From contig JBICIE010000230.1 in NCBI GenBank assembly GCA_043101635.1, positions 1 through 8,503 on the forward strand: DNA of 8,503 bases, written 5' to 3'. The position numbers and the translations under genes are program-made. Shown piece by piece: positions 4,873 to 8,503 of this stretch. The notes under the pieces were generated by a model. It searched no databases. It saw nothing but the letters and a program-made list of their open reading frames with translations, and was not told the origin of the DNA. The stretch is from CAYMJK01 sp043101635. GTDB taxonomy: Bacteria; Planctomycetota; Phycisphaerae; Phycisphaerales; UBA1924. The number at the start of each line of letters is the position of its first letter. Positions within the stretch are counted from its first letter, which is position 1.

Positions 4873-5513
4873 TGGCGTCTGGCGACCTGGTGGTGTTCGA
4901 CGCCGGTGGCGTGCTGGTGCGCATCTGCCGCACCTGGGCCGAGGGCGCTGCGCGTGCCGGCGTCGCCGCGCCGCCGCAGGGAGTCGCCGCGCCGGAGGCC
5001 ATCGATCGCCGGCGGGCTCTGAGCAACCTGTATCAGTCCGGGCGGATGACGGCCGAGGAGTACTTTGCGCAGCTTGCCGCATCCGTCGGAAGCGGCTGCG
5101 ACGCCGAGCTCGCCCAGCGCATTCATGACGCATGGCTGATCGACGAGTACCCCGGGGTCGGCGCGCTCATCAATGACCTGCACGCCGCCGGGATCGCGAC
5201 GGCCCTGCTCTCCAATACCAACGAGCGGCACTACCGCGTCATGGCCACGCCCGGCGGGCTGTACCCGGCAGTCGCGGCCCTCGGGGCCTGGTTCGTGAGC
5301 CACGAACTCGGCGCCTGCAAGCCGGAACCGCGCATTTACGAGGCCGTGGAGCGGGCGGTGGGCCGCGGCCCGGATCAGATCATCTTCTTAGATGATCTGG
5401 AGGCGAACATCGCCGCGGCGGCCCGGCGCGGCTGGCGGGCCCACCAGATCGATCACGCCGGCGACACCGCGGCGCAGATGCGGGCCCGGCTGCGCGACCT
5501 GCGCATCCTCTGA
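4872..5513 (+). CDS. HAD-family hydrolase (subfamily IA, YihX-like phosphatase)
   Basis: This is a 213-residue haloacid dehalogenase-fold phosphatase. Motif I is VVFDAGGVL with nucleophile Asp10. The second position normally held by Asp is Gly12, as is common in the YihX-like (FDxGG/NV) branch. Motif II is LLSNTNERH (Ser114, Asn115), motif III the Lys of ACKPEPRIYE (Lys150), and motif IV IIFLDDLEANIAAA (Asp174, Asp175). Residues 17-90 form the helical cap. Some relatives dephosphorylate sugar phosphates such as glucose 1-phosphate; the substrate here cannot be read from sequence. GGAGGAG (4858-4864) is seven bases before ATG 4872, which overlaps the truD TGA by one base (TGATG), so coupling is strong. 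A perfect hairpin containing a rare TTA codon lies within motif IV (5376-5399). The gene ends the plus-strand operon and is convergent with the BtuF-like gene across 26 bp with no obvious terminator. Confidence 0.9.
   Translation: MASGDLVVFDAGGVLVRICRTWAEGAARAGVAAPPQGVAAPEAIDRRRALSNLYQSGRMTAEEYFAQLAASVGSGCDAELAQRIHDAWLIDEYPGVGALINDLHAAGIATALLSNTNERHYRVMATPGGLYPAVAALGAWFVSHELGACKPEPRIYEAVERAVGRGPDQIIFLDDLEANIAAAARRGWRAHQIDHAGDTAAQMRARLRDLRIL
5376..5399 (+). other. Perfect 9-bp inverted repeat inside the HAD gene
   Basis: CAGATCATC (5376-5384), loop TTCTTA, GATGATCTG (5391-5399) is a perfect 9-bp stem with a six-base loop. It is only moderately G+C-rich, unlike its surroundings. The loop contains TTA (codon 173, Leu), which is unexpected in a gene otherwise using CTG and CTC. 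It encodes the conserved motif IV, so coding constraint may partly explain it. Confidence 0.6.
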
Positions 5514-5539
5514 GCCTCTCGCGGCCTGCGCGCGCACGG

Positions 5540-6511
5540 TCAGCCCTCCCACGGCTCCCACGCGAACCCGGGCGGCATCAGCTCGGGCCGCCCGTGCAGC
5601 CAGGCGACCAGCCACTCCAGGGCGTCCACCAGGCGCGGCCCGGGGCGGTGGAACTGCGAGCCGTCCACCAGCGCCACCCGGCCGGCGCGCACGGCCGGCA
5701 ATGCCCCGAACCACGCCTGCTCAGCCGCGGCCGCGGCGGCGGCTCGCGTCCGAGCGAGATCCATCCCACGCGGACAGATGATGAGGACCTCGGGGGCGCT
5801 GGCCACCAGCGCCTCGGGCTCGACCCACCTCGGTCCACCGGCGAGCCGCTGCGACTGCATCGGTCCTGCCGCGGCGCCGGCTCTGGCCTGCGGGGCCGTG
5901 GGGTTCAGGGGATAGCTCGCCCCCGCCCGCTCGATGAGCTGTGCGGTCCAGTGACCTGCGACCCGGAGCGGATCGGTCCACTCCAGGAAGGCCGCACTCG
6001 GCCCCGGCGCAAACGCCGGGACGTACTCCTGTGCCCGGAAGGCGCGGGCTCGCAGTCCGGTCACCGCGAGCCTTGCCTCGCTCTCCAGCCCCAGCGCCTC
6101 GCCGATCCGCAGGATGTCATCCAGGGCGTCTTCGAAGCCGCGCGGGCTGATGGCCAGAATCTCCGGCGCCGGGGCCATCGCGCCGGCCGCCCGCCGGACC
6201 GTCTCCAGGTCGACCCAGGGGCCCTGGCCCAGATCTTGCGTGAGAATCAGGTCGGGCTTGAGCGCCGCGAGCATCCGAGTGTCCAGCGTGCACAGCGACT
6301 GCCCCGCCCCAGCCTGCTTGCCGACCTCGCGATCGACCGCTTGCGGCGGCGAGAACGCCGTTCTCTGGCTGGTAATCGCCGGGATACGCTTGACGTCCTC
6401 GGGGAAGTCGCACTCGTGTGACCGCCCGACCAGGCCGATGCGCGAGGGCCCGGGGCCGGCGAGCAGCCGGACCACCTCGGTCGCAGATGGCAGAAGGCTG
6501 ACGACTCGCAT
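5540..6511 (-). CDS. BtuF-like periplasmic-binding-fold protein lacking a signal peptide (putative cobalamin-binding family)
   Basis: This 323-residue protein belongs to the class III binding-protein fold (Peripla_BP_2, COG0614). The start MRVVSLLPSATEVVRLL and GLVGRSHECDFPEDVKRIPAIT (read as two parts, 26-47) are typical of the branch annotated as cobalamin-binding protein. LKPDLILTQDL (84-94), EVLIICPRGM (241-250) and VDGSQFHRPGPRLVDALEWL (282-301) complete both lobes. There is no signal peptide or lipobox: the protein begins directly at the first beta strand, so it is probably cytoplasmic. No permease or ATPase gene is nearby, so a transport role is doubtful. Many relatives read TQ-x-L-C-x-V-C after LILTQ, whereas here it is TQDLGQGPW, without the cysteines. 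The ATG at 6509-6511 has no clear Shine-Dalgarno. The gene is divergent from the secretin gene with a 65-bp gap. Ligand unknown. Confidence 0.8.
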   Translation of the reverse strand: MRVVSLLPSATEVVRLLAGPGPSRIGLVGRSHECDFPEDVKRIPAITSQRTAFSPPQAVDREVGKQAGAGQSLCTLDTRMLAALKPDLILTQDLGQGPWVDLETVRRAAGAMAPAPEILAISPRGFEDALDDILRIGEALGLESEARLAVTGLRARAFRAQEYVPAFAPGPSAAFLEWTDPLRVAGHWTAQLIERAGASYPLNPTAPQARAGAAAGPMQSQRLAGGPRWVEPEALVASAPEVLIICPRGMDLARTRAAAAAAAEQAWFGALPAVRAGRVALVDGSQFHRPGPRLVDALEWLVAWLHGRPELMPPGFAWEPWEG

Positions 6512-6564
6512 GAGCGCTGGCCGACAGAGAGAGGGCGGCGCCGGACAGCGCCAACGGTAGCCGG

Positions 6565-6579
6565 AAGGAGGCTCGTGTG
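6565..6579 (+). promoter_or_regulatory. Strong ribosome binding site and GTG start of the secretin gene
   Basis: AAGGAGG (6565-6571) lies five bases before GTG 6577-6579. An overlapping GTG at 6575 runs straight into TGA and is excluded. The 65-bp divergent gap before it contains a short inverted repeat (GGCGC 6537-6541, GCGCC 6548-6552) but no convincing promoter on either strand. Confidence 0.75.
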
Positions 6580-8503
6580 AGCGGCCCGAACGATGTGCGA
6601 CAGTTGCTCCAGGCCGCAGCGCTCACCGGCGCTGTCGCCGCCTGGCCCGCGCCGCTGCTCGCTCAGAACCAGCCCGCCCAGCCGCCCGCCCAGCCGCCCG
6701 CCGAGTCGGCCCCGGCGCAGCCCGGGGCGGCCCAGCCCGAGGCGGAGCCCGCCCAGCCCGGCGCCGGCCTCGTCGTCCCCGAGCCCGATCTCGCCGGCGT
6801 CATCCGCCTGCCCGCCTTCACCGAGCCGGTGCAGATCCGCACTCTCATCGACTACGCGATCCGCGAACTGGGCGTGCAGGTCGCGGTGGACGCCGACTTC
6901 GACGGCTCGGTGGTCCTCACCCAGCCGATCGAGGTGCCCAAGAGCGAGTACCTCACGCTGCTGAACTCCTTCATCGAGCAGCTTGGCTTCGCCCTGTTCG
7001 AGACCGCGGTGCCCTACTTCTACGAGGTGCGCCGCAGCGGGACGCCCCCGGTCCGCCTCGGCGGCGAACTGGCCTCGACCACGGTCATCCCGACCCCGAA
7101 CGTCAAGCCCTCCACGCTGGAGAGCATCCTCACCAAGCAGCTCGGCCCCGAGACCGCCGGCGCCCCGCGACTGTCGTACATCGACGATCTCGGGGTCATC
7201 GTCGCCACCGGCACCCCGCGCGATCTGCGGGCCGCGCGCGAGCTGGTGGAGCGCATCCTGTCCGAGGGGCCGGCGCTGCGCATCATCCCGTTCGACCTGA
7301 CATACGTCTCGGCGCCGGAGGCCCGGCGCCAGGCGCTCGAACTCGTCGGCCTGCTGACGCCGGCGGTCGGCCAGACCCTGCCCGGCGGCCAGCCCGGCGG
7401 CCAGCAGGCCTCCACCGCGGCCGCCGCCACCGGCTCGCTGAGCAACCTCGCCAGTCGCATCCTGGTCGCTCGCAGCGGCAACACGCTGCTGTTCCGCGGC
7501 ACCGACGAAGAGGCCATGCAGGTCGAAGAGCTGCTGCGCCTGATCGATCGTCCGAACAACCTCGAGCCCAAGCGTTACTTCACCGGCACGCAGACGCCCG
7601 CCGTCGCCCAGTTCGCCGAGCAGCGCGGGCTCGGCACGGTTGTCCGGGTCTCCACTTCGCCCGAGAGCCAGTTCATCCGCCAGCAGCAGCAGGCCCAGCA
7701 GCAGCTTCTCGGCCAGGCGCTGGGCCAGTCGCAGTCGGTCGGCGGCTCGCTGCTGGTGGTCGATGAGGATCGCGGGCACATCGTCTACTACGGCACGGCG
7801 GCCCAGCACGCGGAGCTCGCCGCTCTGGTGGAGCAGATTGGCGCGGAGGCCGAGCAGTATGTGGTTCGCGCCTACCGCCTCAACTGGGCGGACGCCGAGG
7901 CCGTCGCCGAGATCGTCACCGGGCTGATCGAGCGCCGCCAGGCCGCCGTCGAGAGCCCGCTGGCCACGCAGGCCTCCGGCCCGCGCGGCGCCCAGCAGTC
8001 GCGCCCCGGCGCGGCGGCGCCGCCCGCGCCGCTGCCCGACGCCGAGCAGCGCGACACCGTCAGCGACCTCGGCGAGGACAGCTTCATCATCGCCGATACC
8101 GGCAACAACCAGGTGATCGTGCGGGCCCGCCTCGCCGAGCAGCCCCAGTTCGCCCGGCTCATCAGCACCATCGACCGGCGTCGCCCGCAGGTCTACCTCG
8201 AGACCAAGATCATCGTTGTCAGCTGGAGCGACGAGATGCGCCTGGCCTTCGAGAGCCAGATCGTCAGCGGCCAGTTCGGCTTCCGAACCGACTTCGGTCT
8301 CACCGAGGCGGGCGAGAGCTTCCTCGATCCGGTCAACGTCGCCACCGATCTCGGCGGCTTCACCGGCGCGGTGATCAAGAACAAGTACGTCCCCATCGTC
8401 GTGAACGCCCTGCAGCGCGAGGTCAACGCCAACATCGTCAGCTCCCCGCAGATTCTCGTCGATGACAACGAGGAGACGACGATCGCCAGCGTCGATGAGC
8501 AGC
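6577..8503 (+). CDS. gspD: GspD-type secretin, outer-membrane channel of type II secretion (3' end beyond window)
   Basis: This frame stays open for 642 codons to the right edge. Residues 8-30 look like a Sec signal peptide (hydrophobic LLQAAALTGAVAAW, probable cut at LLA-Q), though the n-region has only one Arg. A Q/P/A-rich linker (30-65) follows. Probable modules are: N0 (about 70-152), N1 (166-232, with LGVIVATGTPRDLRAARELV), N2 (233-326) with a Gly/Gln/Ala insert at 265-288, an additional N-type module (334-425) with a Gln-rich insert (369-386), and N3 (426-535), interrupted by a Pro/Ala-rich stretch at 465-488. The family signature NNQVIVRA followed by STIDRRRPQVYLETKIIVV opens the secretin core at about 536. 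NANIVSSPQILVDDNEETTI (618-637, read as NANIVSSPQIL and VDDNEETTI) corresponds to the conserved SxPxILxxDNExA motif. GTG start and strong Shine-Dalgarno support 6577. Other T2SS genes may follow outside. Confidence 0.88.
   Translation, partial: MSGPNDVRQLLQAAALTGAVAAWPAPLLAQNQPAQPPAQPPAESAPAQPGAAQPEAEPAQPGAGLVVPEPDLAGVIRLPAFTEPVQIRTLIDYAIRELGVQVAVDADFDGSVVLTQPIEVPKSEYLTLLNSFIEQLGFALFETAVPYFYEVRRSGTPPVRLGGELASTTVIPTPNVKPSTLESILTKQLGPETAGAPRLSYIDDLGVIVATGTPRDLRAARELVERILSEGPALRIIPFDLTYVSAPEARRQALELVGLLTPAVGQTLPGGQPGGQQASTAAAATGSLSNLASRILVARSGNTLLFRGTDEEAMQVEELLRLIDRPNNLEPKRYFTGTQTPAVAQFAEQRGLGTVVRVSTSPESQFIRQQQQAQQQLLGQALGQSQSVGGSLLVVDEDRGHIVYYGTAAQHAELAALVEQIGAEAEQYVVRAYRLNWADAEAVAEIVTGLIERRQAAVESPLATQASGPRGAQQSRPGAAAPPAPLPDAEQRDTVSDLGEDSFIIADTGNNQVIVRARLAEQPQFARLISTIDRRRPQVYLETKIIVVSWSDEMRLAFESQIVSGQFGFRTDFGLTEAGESFLDPVNVATDLGGFTGAVIKNKYVPIVVNALQREVNANIVSSPQILVDDNEETTIASVDEQ
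6679..6702 (+). repeat. 12-bp tandem duplication in the secretin linker
   Basis: CAGCCGCCCGCC occurs twice in tandem (6679-6690, 6691-6702), preceded by a partial copy, and encodes QPPAQPPA in the low-complexity linker after the signal peptide. In-frame unit length means copy number can vary without breaking the gene. Confidence 0.7.
7381..7404 (+). repeat. 12-bp tandem duplication in the secretin N2 insert
   Basis: CCCGGCGGCCAG occurs twice in perfect tandem (7381-7392, 7393-7404), encoding PGGQPGGQ (residues 269-276). It marks a flexible insertion inside a ring-building module, not a structured part. Confidence 0.75.

Noticed and set aside
3505..5133. 542-codon open frame on the minus strand opposite truD
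   Set aside because: It is the antisense shadow of TruD, which has all its motifs on the plus strand; the product has no recognisable domain.
5514..5539. Bidirectional terminator between the HAD and BtuF-like genes
   Set aside because: The 26-bp gap contains no convincing stem with a T-run on either strand.
6247..7809. 520-codon open frame on the minus strand opposite the secretin gene
   Set aside because: It spans two unrelated genes, has Arg/Gly/Ala-rich composition typical of antisense frames in G+C-rich DNA, and lies opposite a frame with clear GspD motifs.

Overview
The window is GC-rich bacterial chromosome (about 70% G+C in the lines I counted by eye in the right-hand two thirds, nearer 62-65% in the lines counted around 540-840). 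The gene families point to a member of the PVC group, most likely Planctomycetota and perhaps Phycisphaerae-like. The evidence is a planctomycete-style pseudopilin, an enlarged GspD-type secretin, a DUF151/BFN protein next to TruD, and a BtuF-like protein without a signal peptide. The taxonomic call is an inference from gene style, not from a search.

Left arm (1-1782, minus strand). This is a tightly packed cassette read leftward from a good sigma70-type promoter (TTGACA, 17 bp, TAGTCT; 1754-1782). In order it holds: a leader with an octamer tandem repeat and a possible 38-codon leader ORF; a MauE/DoxX-like four-helix redox membrane protein broken by one extra base near 1417; a 41-residue exported or anchored CxxC peptide; a 177-residue membrane-anchored CxxC protein with HEAT-like C-terminal helices; and a pseudopilin that runs off the left edge. 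Three genes have AAGGAG-type ribosome binding sites, and successive genes overlap by 13 bp or sit 12 bp apart. This cassette is the least conventional part of the window.

Middle (1985-5513, plus strand). This is a housekeeping-like operon: a STAS-domain protein, NAD(P)HX epimerase (NnrE), a bifunctional-nuclease-family (DUF151) protein, tRNA pseudouridine-13 synthase (TruD, TTG start overlapping the preceding stop), and a HAD-family phosphatase. The last junctions overlap by 4 bp and 1 bp, so translational coupling is likely.

Right arm. A BtuF-like cytoplasmic binding-fold protein (5540-6511, minus) is convergent with the HAD gene. It is divergent from a GspD/secretin gene (6577 to the right edge, plus) that starts with GTG behind a strong Shine-Dalgarno. 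The secretin has about five N-terminal modules instead of the usual four, and Q/P/A-rich linkers, before its secretin core begins near residue 536. No RNA genes, insertion sequences, CRISPR arrays or origins were seen.
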